Source: Prevotella sp. UBA4330 (GTDB taxonomy: Bacteria; Bacteroidota; Bacteroidia; Bacteroidales; Bacteroidaceae). Taken from it: a stretch of DNA of 14,176 nt. The notes under the pieces were generated by a model. The model worked only from the letters and a program-made list of their open reading frames with translations. It searched no databases and had not been told where the DNA came from. Position numbers and translations under genes: made by a program. This document shows, one piece after another, positions 1 to 8,216 of the stretch (positions are counted from its first letter, which is position 1; every line of letters starts with the position of its first letter). The stretch covers positions 1-14,176 of the forward strand of contig DGTS01000040.1 of NCBI GenBank assembly GCA_002394385.1, in the 5' to 3' direction.

Positions 1-76
1 TTCTGAATTCATCGAACTCACGTTACATTATACGACTTTTTTGTCTCCAAAACGACAAAAGGCCTCGCGGGAACAC

Positions 77-104
77 AAAAAAGACCTGCCCAAACGGACA
101 GGTC
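77..104 (-). terminator. Rho-independent terminator of ppdK
   Basis: Read on the minus strand, bases 104-96 and 91-83 form a 9-bp stem (GACCTGTCC with GGGCAGGTC, one G-U pair) around a four-base loop at 95-92. A run of six T follows at 82-77. It lies 26 bp past the ppdK stop codon and points the right way, so it most likely ends the ppdK transcript. I see no gene in bases 1-76. Confidence 0.88.
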
Positions 105-129
105 CCTTTCATTATATCAGAGAGTTTAT

Positions 130-2850
130 TTACTCTTCAACTGCAGCCTGCGCGGCGGCGAGACGCGCAATAGGCACACGGAATGGAGAGCAAGATGCGT
201 AGTTCATGCCAATCTTAGCGCAGAACTTAACAGAACTTGGCTCGCCACCATGCTCACCGCAGATACCGCAACGGAGATCGGGACGCACGGCGCGGCCTTC
301 CTTCACGGCATACTTGATGAGTTTGCCAACGCCCTTCTGGTCGAGCACCTGGAATGGGTCAACCTTCAGAATCTTCTTGTCGAGATATACTGGCAAGAAC
401 GAAGCGATGTCGTCGCGGCTGTAACCGAATGTCATCTGTGTGAGGTCGTTAGTACCGAATGAGAAGTACTGAGCCTCTGTAGCGATGCGGTCGGCTGTCA
501 GGGCAGCACGTGGAATCTCAATCATTGTACCAATCTCGAACTCTACCTCAACACCTTCTGCTGCGAATGTTTCCTTAGCGGCGTACTGGATAACCTCCTT
601 CTGCTGCTTCAATTCGTACAGTGTACCAATCAGCGGAACCATAATTTCTGGCATTGGGTGCTTTCCTTCCTTCTTCAGTTCGCATGCAGCGCCAAGGATA
701 GCCTTTGTCTGCATAGCGGTGATTTCTGGGAAGGTGATGCCCAGACGGCAACCACGGTGACCCAGCATTGGGTTGTTCTCAGCGAGAGAAGACACGCGGC
801 GCTGGATGGTCTCAAGGCTTACGCCCATCTCGTCTGCCATTGTCTGCTGACCAGCAATGTCATGTGGAACGAACTCATGGAGTGGTGGGTCAAGCAGACG
901 GATGTTTACTGGCAGTCCGTCCATAGCCTCAAGGATGCCCTTGAAGTCAGCCTTCTGGTAAGGCAGCAACTTTGCAAGAGCCTTCTCGCGTCCTGCTACG
1001 CTGTCGGCGAGAATCATCTCACGCATGGCGATGATCTTCTTGTCTTCGAAGAACATGTGCTCTGTACGTGTAAGACCGATACCCTTAGCACCGAAGGCGC
1101 GAGCCACCTGTGCATCGTGTGGAGTATCAGCATTGGTGCGAACTTGCAACTTGGTATATTTGTCGCATAGGTCCATCAGTTCCTTGAAGTCGCCGCTCAG
1201 TTCTGCAGCCTTTGTTGGAACCTCACCTGCATACACCTGGCCAGTTGTACCATTCAGAGAGATGTAGTCGCCTTCCTTATATGTAATGCCGTCAATCTCG
1301 ACTGTCTTGTCCTTGTAACTTACGTTCAGTGAACCAACACCAGATACACAGCACTTGCCCATACCACGAGCAACAACGGCTGCGTGAGAAGTCATACCGC
1401 CACGAGCGGTAAGGATACCTTCTGCAGCAGACATACCAGCGAGGTCTTCAGGAGATGTCTCGATACGAACGAGCACCACCTTGTGACCGTCTGCGTGCCA
1501 TGCCTGAGCGTCGTCTGCATGGAATACGATTTGTCCGCATGCTGCACCTGGAGATGCTGGCAGACCTTGTGCAATAACCTTAGCGGTTGTCAGGGCCTTC
1601 TTGTCGAAAATCGGGTGGAGCAGTTCGTCGAGTTTCTGTGGCTCGCAACGCATGATGGCTGTCTTCTCGTCAATCATGCCCTCATGGAGAAGGTCGATAG
1701 CGATTTTAACCATAGCGGCACCTGTGCGCTTACCATTACGTGTCTGGAGGAACCAGAGTTTGCCTTCCTGTACGGTGAACTCCATATCCTGCATGTCGTG
1801 ATAGTGGTGCTCCAGTTTGTCCTGGATGCTATTCAGTTCTGCATAAATCTCAGGCATTGCCTCTTCCATTGACGGATACTTGGCTACGCGCTCTTCTTCA
1901 GAGATGCCTGCACGCTCTGCCCAGCGCTGAGAGCCCAGTTTTGTGATTTGCTGTGGTGTGCGGATACCTGCAACCACGTCCTCACCCTGAGCGTTAACGA
2001 GATACTCGCCGTTGAAGACGTTCTCGCCATTTGCTGCGTCACGGCTGAAGCAAACACCTGTTGCAGATGTGTCGCCCATGTTGCCGAATACCATTGCCAT
2101 CACGCTTACTGCGGTTCCCCACTCATCAGGAATACCCTCCATCTTACGATAGAGTATAGCGCGCTCATTCATCCATGAACGGAACACAGCGCAGATGGCG
2201 CCCCAGAGTTGCTCGATTGGGTCGTCTGGGAAGTCCTTACCTGTACGCTCCTTGATGGCAGCCTTGAAGAGTTTCACCAAGTCTTTGAGTTCGTCAACGC
2301 TGAGGTCTTTGTCGAGTTTTACGCCACGGCGCTCCTTAACTTTCTCGATAATTTCCTCGAACGGATCGATATCTTCCTTGTTTACAGGTTTCATTTCAAG
2401 AACCACGTCGCCATACATTTGTACGAAACGGCGATATGAGTCGTAAACGAAGTGTGGGTTGTTGGTCTTCTTTGCCATTCCCTCTGCAACCTCGTCGTTA
2501 AGACCAAGGTTAAGGATGGTATCCATCATGCCAGGCATTGAAGCGCGAGCACCTGAACGAACGCTGACGAGCAGTGGGTTCACAGCATCTCCGAACTTAG
2601 AGTTCATCAACGTCTCAATGTGCTTTACCGCAGCCATCACATCGTCGTTAAGCAGTTCCATGATTTTCTCCTGCCCAACTTCATAATATTCATTACAGCA
2701 ATCGGTTGTGATTGTAAAACCTGGAGGAACTGGAACTCCAATAAGGTTCATCTCGGCAAGGTTGGCACCCTTGCCACCAAGTTCCTCTCTCATTTTTGCA
2801 TTACCCTCGGCTTTGCCATTGCCGAACAGGTAAACTCTTTTTTCGCTCAT
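130..2850 (-). CDS. ppdK: Pyruvate, phosphate dikinase (PPDK)
   Basis: This cytosolic enzyme interconverts pyruvate + ATP + Pi and PEP + AMP + PPi. In anaerobes it can run in the glycolytic direction, using PPi to make ATP, or in the gluconeogenic direction. The 906 residues match the usual family length. The N-terminal nucleotide-binding domain starts with GGKGANLAEM (about residues 25-34) and includes SVRSGARASMPGMMDT (96-111). The swivelling phosphohistidine domain has TARGGMTSHA with the phosphorylated histidine at about residue 489. The C-terminal PEP/pyruvate barrel carries IEIPRA (778-783), FGTNDLTQM (798-806) and CGICGEHGGEP (861-871), with the catalytic cysteine near residue 864. The start gives the normal family N-terminus and lies about 40 bp from a good promoter. 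The gene is monocistronic, with its own promoter and terminator. No frameshift or missing catalytic residue was seen. Confidence 0.98.
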   Translation of the reverse strand: MSEKRVYLFGNGKAEGNAKMREELGGKGANLAEMNLIGVPVPPGFTITTDCCNEYYEVGQEKIMELLNDDVMAAVKHIETLMNSKFGDAVNPLLVSVRSGARASMPGMMDTILNLGLNDEVAEGMAKKTNNPHFVYDSYRRFVQMYGDVVLEMKPVNKEDIDPFEEIIEKVKERRGVKLDKDLSVDELKDLVKLFKAAIKERTGKDFPDDPIEQLWGAICAVFRSWMNERAILYRKMEGIPDEWGTAVSVMAMVFGNMGDTSATGVCFSRDAANGENVFNGEYLVNAQGEDVVAGIRTPQQITKLGSQRWAERAGISEEERVAKYPSMEEAMPEIYAELNSIQDKLEHHYHDMQDMEFTVQEGKLWFLQTRNGKRTGAAMVKIAIDLLHEGMIDEKTAIMRCEPQKLDELLHPIFDKKALTTAKVIAQGLPASPGAACGQIVFHADDAQAWHADGHKVVLVRIETSPEDLAGMSAAEGILTARGGMTSHAAVVARGMGKCCVSGVGSLNVSYKDKTVEIDGITYKEGDYISLNGTTGQVYAGEVPTKAAELSGDFKELMDLCDKYTKLQVRTNADTPHDAQVARAFGAKGIGLTRTEHMFFEDKKIIAMREMILADSVAGREKALAKLLPYQKADFKGILEAMDGLPVNIRLLDPPLHEFVPHDIAGQQTMADEMGVSLETIQRRVSSLAENNPMLGHRGCRLGITFPEITAMQTKAILGAACELKKEGKHPMPEIMVPLIGTLYELKQQKEVIQYAAKETFAAEGVEVEFEIGTMIEIPRAALTADRIATEAQYFSFGTNDLTQMTFGYSRDDIASFLPVYLDKKILKVDPFQVLDQKGVGKLIKYAVKEGRAVRPDLRCGICGEHGGEPSSVKFCAKIGMNYASCSPFRVPIARLAAAQAAVEE

Positions 2851-2893
2851 AGTTATTGTTTTGAATTTCTCTTAGTATTTTAATAATATTGTG

Positions 2894-2925
2894 CAAATAT
2901 ACAGATAATTAATAAACCTCGCAAG
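2894..2925 (-). promoter_or_regulatory. Promoter of ppdK (Bacteroidetes -33/-7 type)
   Basis: On the minus strand TATATTTG (2901-2894) matches the Bacteroidetes -7 consensus TAnnTTTG and is followed by C. A TTG within TCTTGC (TTG at 2924-2922) sits 20 bp upstream as the -33 element. Transcription would start near 2887, giving a leader of about 37 nt before the ATG at 2850. The -7 box is convincing; the -33 box is one base short of consensus. Confidence 0.65.
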
Positions 2926-3063
2926 AAAATAAAGGAAAAAATGTAATCTCTGTTCTACATTTCTACTTTTTTTGTTGTAAAAATGCTTGCACCGATAACC
3001 TATTGTAAAGTTGTTGCTTTACATTATTATATAGCGCACGCGCAAGGGTTCACATCTGACTTT

Positions 3064-3195
3064 CTCACTTGTATCTCCTGACCACCTCAGGAATGCTTCC
3101 TGAGAGAGTGATTAGAGCCTAATCACTCTCTCACTTGTGCCTCCTGACACGCTCACTTGTATCTCCTGGCACTCTCGGGAGTGTCTCTTAGCATC
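3064..3195. repeat. Degenerate 22-bp-period repeat array between ppdK and rlmD
   Basis: Three near-identical 19-mers, ctcacttgtatctcctgac and variants, begin at 3064, 3130 and 3152. Copy 2 differs from copy 1 at two bases and copy 3 at one. The offsets are 66 and 22 bp, so all copies lie on one 22-bp grid. The unit starting at 3086 keeps the ctca start and the tcctga core in the same phase. The unit at 3174 keeps only ctc and scattered matches, and the unit at 3108 has diverged and forms the centre of a hairpin. Even before the array, ctgac at 3056-3060 is in phase. The array lies between two outward-facing promoters, so it is not a terminator for either flanking gene. Function unknown. The rest of 2926-3255 holds no gene that I can support. 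Confidence 0.75.
3086..3132. repeat. Two adjoining perfect inverted repeats inside the array
   Basis: The first is ctcaggaa (3086-3093) and ttcctgag (3097-3104), a perfect 8-bp stem with a 3-base loop. The second is gagagagtgatta (3102-3114) and taatcactctctc (3120-3132), a perfect 13-bp stem with a 5-base loop. They share bases 3102-3104, so the full stems cannot both form at once. Neither has a T-run after it, which argues against an intrinsic terminator. Confidence 0.8.
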
Positions 3196-3255
3196 ATTAC
3201 ATGCCAAACAGACGTGCTAAAGATGTGTTGTTTAGGAGAAAAAGTCATAAAATAA

Positions 3256-3286
3256 TTTGATTATTAAACATTTTTAATTAACTTTG
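3256..3286 (+). promoter_or_regulatory. Promoter of rlmD and probably the downstream genes
   Basis: TTTG at 3256-3259, a 19-bp spacer and TAACTTTG at 3279-3286 match the Bacteroidetes consensus at both elements and in spacing. The predicted start near 3293 leaves a leader of about 58 nt to the rlmD ATG. No Shine-Dalgarno sequence precedes the ATG, as is normal in this phylum. Confidence 0.8.
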
Positions 3287-3351
3287 CAAACAATAATGTG
3301 ACGCAGGTAAATACTATTTGAGAAACAACCTTATCATCATTTAGCAATATC

Positions 3352-4785
3352 ATGTCGAGAAAGAAGAAACCCTTACCACTACTGGAAAACGTAACAATCG
3401 TTGACTGTGCTGCTGAAGGAAAAGCATTGGCGCGTGTCAACGACATGGTAGTATTTGTGCCTTTTTGTGTTCCAGGCGATGTGGTCGATATACAATTAAG
3501 GAAGAAAAAGCACAGTTATGCCGAAGGTGAAGTGGTGCGATTCGTAAAGAAGAGCGATGTTAGGCAAGAACCTATGTGTCAGCACTTTGGAATATGCGGT
3601 GGTTGTAAATGGCAGATACTGCCATATCCAGAGCAACTGAAGATGAAGCAGAAACAGGTAGAAGACCAACTGCGCAGAATAGGTAAGATAGAGTTGCCTG
3701 AAATAAGCCCGATTTTGGGTAGCAAGCAGACACGTGAATACAGGAACAAACTCGAGTTCGGCTGCTCAAACAAGAAATGGCGCACGCGCGAGGAGTTCAT
3801 GTCGCTTAGTGAAGAGGAAATACAGAATCAGGAAGGTGCTATAGGGTTCCACATTACTGGCGCTTTCGACAAGATACTCCCGATAGAGAAATGCCACCTC
3901 ATGCATCCCTTGCACAACGAGATTCGCAATTCTATTCGCGATTTCGCTTACTCTACAGGGATGACGTTCTTCGACCTTCGCAATCAGCATGGCTTGTTGC
4001 GCGACATCATGATAAGAAACTCTAATACCGAGGAGTGGATGGTGCTTGTGCAGTTCCACTTTGATGAACCCGGCGATGAGGAAAAGGCGATGGCTCTGAT
4101 GCAGCATATTGCCGACACATTCCCGCAGATAACATCGCTGCTGTGGGTGGACAACCAAAAGTGTAACGACACGTTTGGTGACTTGGAACTGAATCTTTAC
4201 AAGGGCAATGACCACATTTATGAACTGATGGAAGACTTGAAGTTTAAGGTTGGCCCTAAGAGTTTCTATCAGACAAACACCGAGCAGGCATATCACCTAT
4301 ATGATGTAGCAAGGAACTTTGCGCAACTGACTGGAAAGGAAACCGTGTATGACCTTTATACTGGCACTGGCACGATAGCCAATTTCGTTGCCCGAAGGGC
4401 GAGCAAGGTTGTCGGCATCGAGTATGTGCCGGAGGCTATAGAAGACGCTAAGGTGAACTCGCACATCAACGGCATTGAAAACACACTGTTCTATGCTGGC
4501 GACATGAAGGACATACTCACAGATGACTTCATCAAGCAGCATGGACGTCCCGATGTCATCATTACTGACCCGCCTCGAGCCGGCATGCACCCCGACGTGG
4601 TGCAGACCATATTGCGAGCAAGACCGCAACGTATAGTATATGTTAGTTGTAACCCGGCCACACAAGCGCGCGACCTTGCGAGTCTTGATGCCGCCTATCG
4701 AGTAGAACGTGTGCAACCCGTTGATATGTTCCCACATACGCCACATGTGGAAAACGTGGTTCTTCTGTCAATAAAAAATAAGTAA
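3352..4785 (+). CDS. rlmD: 23S rRNA (uracil-C5)-methyltransferase, RlmD/TrmA family
   Basis: This enzyme transfers a methyl group from S-adenosylmethionine to C5 of a uracil in 23S rRNA (U1939 in E. coli RlmD). An N-terminal TRAM-like RNA-binding domain spans about residues 8-68. The 4Fe-4S ligands are C76, C82 and C85 in CQHFGICGGC, with C181 the likely fourth. The methyltransferase domain has the SAM loop DLYTGTGT (334-341), DPPRAG (406-411), the nucleophile C433 in VSCNPATQ, and E467 in PHTPHVEN as the likely general base. The length of 477 residues is usual for Bacteroidetes members. The exact target uracil cannot be read from the sequence; Bacteroidetes often carry more than one paralogue of this family. 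The gene opens a tightly spaced run of three plus-strand genes. Confidence 0.93.
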   Translation: MSRKKKPLPLLENVTIVDCAAEGKALARVNDMVVFVPFCVPGDVVDIQLRKKKHSYAEGEVVRFVKKSDVRQEPMCQHFGICGGCKWQILPYPEQLKMKQKQVEDQLRRIGKIELPEISPILGSKQTREYRNKLEFGCSNKKWRTREEFMSLSEEEIQNQEGAIGFHITGAFDKILPIEKCHLMHPLHNEIRNSIRDFAYSTGMTFFDLRNQHGLLRDIMIRNSNTEEWMVLVQFHFDEPGDEEKAMALMQHIADTFPQITSLLWVDNQKCNDTFGDLELNLYKGNDHIYELMEDLKFKVGPKSFYQTNTEQAYHLYDVARNFAQLTGKETVYDLYTGTGTIANFVARRASKVVGIEYVPEAIEDAKVNSHINGIENTLFYAGDMKDILTDDFIKQHGRPDVIITDPPRAGMHPDVVQTILRARPQRIVYVSCNPATQARDLASLDAAYRVERVQPVDMFPHTPHVENVVLLSIKNK

Positions 4786-4806
4786 TAAAACAAGTTAAAC
4801 CCACTA

Positions 4807-5925
4807 ATGAACTACGCTATGAAAATGAGATTGTTAACTACTTGCTTGCTGGCTATGGCCGTGATGAGCATGAGTGCCCAAGAACAGCAACCAAAGAAAT
4901 GGTACGACAACATTAAGTTCAGCGGATATGGCATGTTGCAGTATCAGTTCCAAGACAAGGATGAAAAAGAAACCAACTCGTTTAACCTCCGTTTGCTCCG
5001 TCTGATTCTTGACGGAAAGATTGGCGACTGGGACTGGCGAGTACAAATACAAGGATCCAACGCAAAGGGACCTGGCGAGCCAACGGTTCAGTTGGTTGAC
5101 CTCTATACAGAATGGGCGAAGTACAAAGAGGCCCGTATTAAAGTGGGACAGTTTAAGCGTGCATTCACCTTTGAGAATCCAACTCATCCTATTACTCAGG
5201 GATGGTATGCTTATGCAGACGTAATCAACCGTCTCTCTGGTTTCGGTGACAGAGCAGGCGAGAAGTCGTCCAGTGGTCGTGACATCGGTATTCAGTTGCA
5301 GGGTGATGTGTTGCCAAATAGTTCAGGTCGTGCTTTGCTTCATTATCAGATTGGTGTTTACAATGGTGAAGGAATCAACCGTGGCGATAAGGACAACCGC
5401 AAGGACATCATCGGTGGTATTTGGGTGATGCCTATCAAGGGCTTGCGCATCGGTGCTTTTGGATGGACAGGAAGTCACGGCGACATGGTTACCGGCACTA
5501 CTACTGATGAAAATGGAGCGGTTTCCAACATTACAGGCAGCGTGTCACTCAACCGCTACGCTCTCTCTGCTGAGTACATCAAAGACGAATACACTTTCCG
5601 CGCTGAGTATCTGCACTCTCAGGGATGGGCAGCGACAGGCATAGGCAGCAATGTGGTTGACTATTCCAAGGGTGACAAGGCCGACGGCTGGTATGTGTTT
5701 GGTATCGTTCCAGTTATCAAGTCGAAGTTGCATGCCAAGGCTCGTTACCAATGCTATCGTCAGTCAAAAGACATGGCCTCGTCGAAGACGATGTATGAGA
5801 TAGGCGCAAACTACTTCATTAACAAGAATATGGAGATTACTGCCGAATATGCCCGTGTAAACGACCGCACCCTAAACAATCATAATTATAATTTCGTTGA
5901 CGTCCAACTTGACGTTCGTTTCTAA
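4807..5925 (+). CDS. OprO/OprP-type outer membrane porin
   Basis: This is a beta-barrel outer membrane protein of the phosphate-selective porin O/P family. A signal peptide runs to about residue 24, with a hydrophobic core TTCLLAMAVM and likely cleavage after SMSA. The mature part starts KWYDNIKFSGYGMLQYQF, the typical first strand, then has RLLRLILDGKIGDWDWRVQI and VGQFKRAFTFENP (about 116-128). It ends in VDVQLDVRF, whose terminal phenylalanine is the usual barrel-assembly signal. In-frame ATGs at 4819 and 4825 would give the compact signal MKMRLLTT and may be the true start. The gene begins 21 bp after rlmD and ends 18 bp before hppA, so it is probably cotranscribed with both. Anion or phosphate selectivity is a family-level inference; Bacteroidetes homologues are mostly untested. 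Confidence 0.85.
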   Translation: MNYAMKMRLLTTCLLAMAVMSMSAQEQQPKKWYDNIKFSGYGMLQYQFQDKDEKETNSFNLRLLRLILDGKIGDWDWRVQIQGSNAKGPGEPTVQLVDLYTEWAKYKEARIKVGQFKRAFTFENPTHPITQGWYAYADVINRLSGFGDRAGEKSSSGRDIGIQLQGDVLPNSSGRALLHYQIGVYNGEGINRGDKDNRKDIIGGIWVMPIKGLRIGAFGWTGSHGDMVTGTTTDENGAVSNITGSVSLNRYALSAEYIKDEYTFRAEYLHSQGWAATGIGSNVVDYSKGDKADGWYVFGIVPVIKSKLHAKARYQCYRQSKDMASSKTMYEIGANYFINKNMEITAEYARVNDRTLNNHNYNFVDVQLDVRF

Positions 5926-5943
5926 TTTTAAAAGAATAAAACT

Positions 5944-8133
5944 ATGACTATTCCAGCAGTGTTTTGGCTTGTGCCCTTCGCATCGATTGTGGCACTATGC
6001 ATGGCATGGTTCTTCTTCTCTCAGATGATGAAAGAGAGTGAAGGCACAACTCGTATGGCAGAAATTGCCAGTCATGTTCGTAAAGGCGCTATGGCTTATC
6101 TTAAGCAGCAGTATAAGGTGGTGCTTTATGTGTTTATTGTGTTGGCTGTTATTTTCGCCTTCATGGCCTATGTGCTCCACGTTCAGAACCCATGGGTTCC
6201 GTTCGCATTCCTCACGGGCGGATTCTTCTCAGGCCTGGCTGGTTTCTTCGGAATGAAGACCGCCACTTATGCTTCTGCCCGCACTGCCAATGCCGCCCGC
6301 AAGAGCCTTGATGGAGGTCTGAAAGTGGCCTTCCGCTCAGGTGCTGTTATGGGACTTACGGTGGTAGGACTTGGCTTACTTGACATTGCTATTTGGTTTG
6401 TTGTACTTAACTGGCTGACCGATGAGTCGCTAATTGCCATTACCACGACTATGCTTACCTTCGGAATGGGTGCATCAACACAGGCTCTCTTTGCCCGTGT
6501 CGGTGGCGGTATCTATACAAAGGCTGCCGATGTCGGCGCAGATATCGTTGGTAAGGTAGAGGCTGATATTCCAGAAGACGATCCGCGCAACCCGGCAACC
6601 ATTGCAGACAACGTGGGAGACAATGTGGGTGACGTGGCTGGTATGGGAGCCGACCTCTACGAGAGTTATTGCGGTTCGATACTTTCTACCGCCGCTCTCG
6701 GCGCTGCTGCCTTTGCCATGTCGGGCATTGATGTTCAGTTGAAGGCAGTCATCGCCCCAATGTTGATTGCTGCCGTTGGTGTGTTCCTGTCGTTACTGGG
6801 CATATTCCTTGTTAGAACAAAAGAGGGTGCAACGATGCATGACCTGCTTAAGTCGTTGTCGTTGGGCACCAATGTCTCAGCCGTACTCATTGCGGTAGCC
6901 ACATTCGCCATTCTTTATCTGCTTGGCGTTGAAAACTGGTTAGGTCTTTCATTCTCTGTAATTTCTGGTCTCGCTGCTGGTGTTATCATCGGACAGGCCA
7001 CAGAGTATTACACCTCTCATAGTTACAAGCCGACTCAGAAGATTTCGGAAGCAGGTCTTACGGGTTCTGCCACCGTCATTATTAAAGGAATTGGTACAGG
7101 TATGATTTCAACATGCATTCCTGTCATCACCATTGGTGTCGCTATTCTGATGAGTTACCTGTGTGCTAATGGCTTTGACCTTTCAATGTCTTCGCAAAGT
7201 CTTGCTAACGGACTTTACGGCGTCGGTATTGCTGCGGTTGGAATGCTCTCTACGCTGGGCATCACTCTTGCAACCGATGCTTATGGTCCTATTGCCGACA
7301 ATGCTGGCGGCAATGCAGAGATGAGCGAACTGGGCGAGGAGGTTCGTCATCGCACCGATGCACTCGATGCGCTTGGCAACACTACTGCCGCTACAGGCAA
7401 AGGTTTCGCCATTGGTTCTGCTGCTCTCACCGCTCTTGCTTTGCTTGCTTCTTATATTGAAGAAATAAAGATAGCAATGGAACGCGCAGATGTCATGATG
7501 ACGAATGTGAAAGGTGAGGTTATTAATGCCGCTCAGGCAACCATTCCAGACTTCATGAACTACTTCCAGGTGAACCTTATGAATCCGAAAGTGCTTGTAG
7601 GTGCCTTTATAGGCGCTATGGCTGCATTCCTGTTCTGTGGTCTTACTATGGAGGCAGTGGGTCGTGCCGCTCAGAAGATGGTTGAGGAAGTGCGCCGTCA
7701 GTTCCGTGAGATTGCGGGCATCCTTGAAGGAAAGGCAACACCAGATTATAGTTCTTGCGTTGAGATTTCCACACGTGCCGCTCAGCACGAGATGATATTC
7801 CCGAGCATTCTGGCCATTATCATACCGATAGTTGTTGGTTGTCTGCTTGGCGTTGCTGGTGTCTTGGGCTTGTTGGTAGGCGGTTTGTCGTGTGGCTTCA
7901 CTTTGGCTGTATTCATGGCTAATGCCGGTGGAGCATGGGACAATGCGAAGAAGAATGTAGAGGAAGGCAACTTTGGCGGCAAAGGCTCGTTCGCTCATAA
8001 AGCCACCATCGTTGGCGACACCGTTGGCGACCCATTTAAGGATACAAGTGGACCATCACTTAACATCCTTATTAAGTTGATGTCTATGGTTAGTATCGTT
8101 ATGGCCGGACTCACAGTTGCCTGTATTTTATAA
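5944..8133 (+). CDS. hppA: Membrane ion-translocating pyrophosphatase (K+-dependent type)
   Basis: This inner-membrane enzyme hydrolyses PPi to 2 Pi and pumps H+ and/or Na+. At 729 residues with many hydrophobic segments it is full length. The substrate site has DVGADIVGKVEADIPEDDP (196-214) and DNVGDNVGD (222-230). A second acidic cluster is DAYGPIADNAGG (445-456), and a third near the C-terminus includes NAGGAWDNAKK (660-670) and GDTVGDPFKDTSGP (691-704). GNTTAATGKG (478-487) has alanine at 482 and glycine at 485, where K+-independent enzymes carry lysine and threonine, so K+ dependence is predicted. D237 and E240 in ADLYESY fit the gate region of Na+-transporting types. T91, F95, D147 and M175 lie close to the residues reported as typical of dual Na+,H+ pumps from Bacteroides. 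The 18-bp gap after the porin has no promoter. Confidence 0.97.
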   Translation: MTIPAVFWLVPFASIVALCMAWFFFSQMMKESEGTTRMAEIASHVRKGAMAYLKQQYKVVLYVFIVLAVIFAFMAYVLHVQNPWVPFAFLTGGFFSGLAGFFGMKTATYASARTANAARKSLDGGLKVAFRSGAVMGLTVVGLGLLDIAIWFVVLNWLTDESLIAITTTMLTFGMGASTQALFARVGGGIYTKAADVGADIVGKVEADIPEDDPRNPATIADNVGDNVGDVAGMGADLYESYCGSILSTAALGAAAFAMSGIDVQLKAVIAPMLIAAVGVFLSLLGIFLVRTKEGATMHDLLKSLSLGTNVSAVLIAVATFAILYLLGVENWLGLSFSVISGLAAGVIIGQATEYYTSHSYKPTQKISEAGLTGSATVIIKGIGTGMISTCIPVITIGVAILMSYLCANGFDLSMSSQSLANGLYGVGIAAVGMLSTLGITLATDAYGPIADNAGGNAEMSELGEEVRHRTDALDALGNTTAATGKGFAIGSAALTALALLASYIEEIKIAMERADVMMTNVKGEVINAAQATIPDFMNYFQVNLMNPKVLVGAFIGAMAAFLFCGLTMEAVGRAAQKMVEEVRRQFREIAGILEGKATPDYSSCVEISTRAAQHEMIFPSILAIIIPIVVGCLLGVAGVLGLLVGGLSCGFTLAVFMANAGGAWDNAKKNVEEGNFGGKGSFAHKATIVGDTVGDPFKDTSGPSLNILIKLMSMVSIVMAGLTVACIL

Positions 8134-8147
8134 AAATTAGATAAATA

Positions 8148-8180
8148 TTGCGCGTATTCAAATAAATAGTGCTATATTTG
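8148..8180 (+). promoter_or_regulatory. Probable promoter of the histidine-rich gene
   Basis: TATATTTG at 8173-8180, followed by C, fits the -7 consensus TAnnTTTG. A TTG at 8148-8150 is the nearest -33 candidate, but the spacer is 22 bp, longer than the usual 19-21. The predicted leader to the ATG at 8217 is about 30 nt. I see no terminator for hppA in the 83-bp gap, so read-through from upstream is also possible. Confidence 0.55.
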
Positions 8181-8216
8181 CAGGCGAAAAACTACATAAC
8201 ATAATCAACAAGAAGA

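Noticed and set aside
39..60. 7-bp hairpin ttttgtc/gacaaaa near the window start
   Set aside because: It is A/T-rich and short with an 8-base loop, and the gene it might terminate lies outside the window, so no role can be supported.
1384..1872. 162-codon plus-strand open frame inside ppdK
   Set aside because: It is antisense to conserved PPDK sequence, with no recognisable domain and no promoter.
3004..3023. Inverted repeat tgtaaag/ctttaca with a 6-base loop
   Set aside because: The stem is perfect but only 7 bp and A/T-rich in an A/T-rich spacer, so it is weak evidence for an operator.
3064..3195. Possible CRISPR array
   Set aside because: Repeats are 19-22 bp, irregularly degenerate and contiguous with no unique spacers of constant length, and no cas gene is nearby. 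The same holds for 10299-10386.
7183..7998. Long open frame (271 codons) on the minus strand inside hppA
   Set aside because: It lies fully antisense to a strongly conserved gene, has a low-complexity composition that resembles no family, and has no promoter. It is a shadow of hppA codon use.
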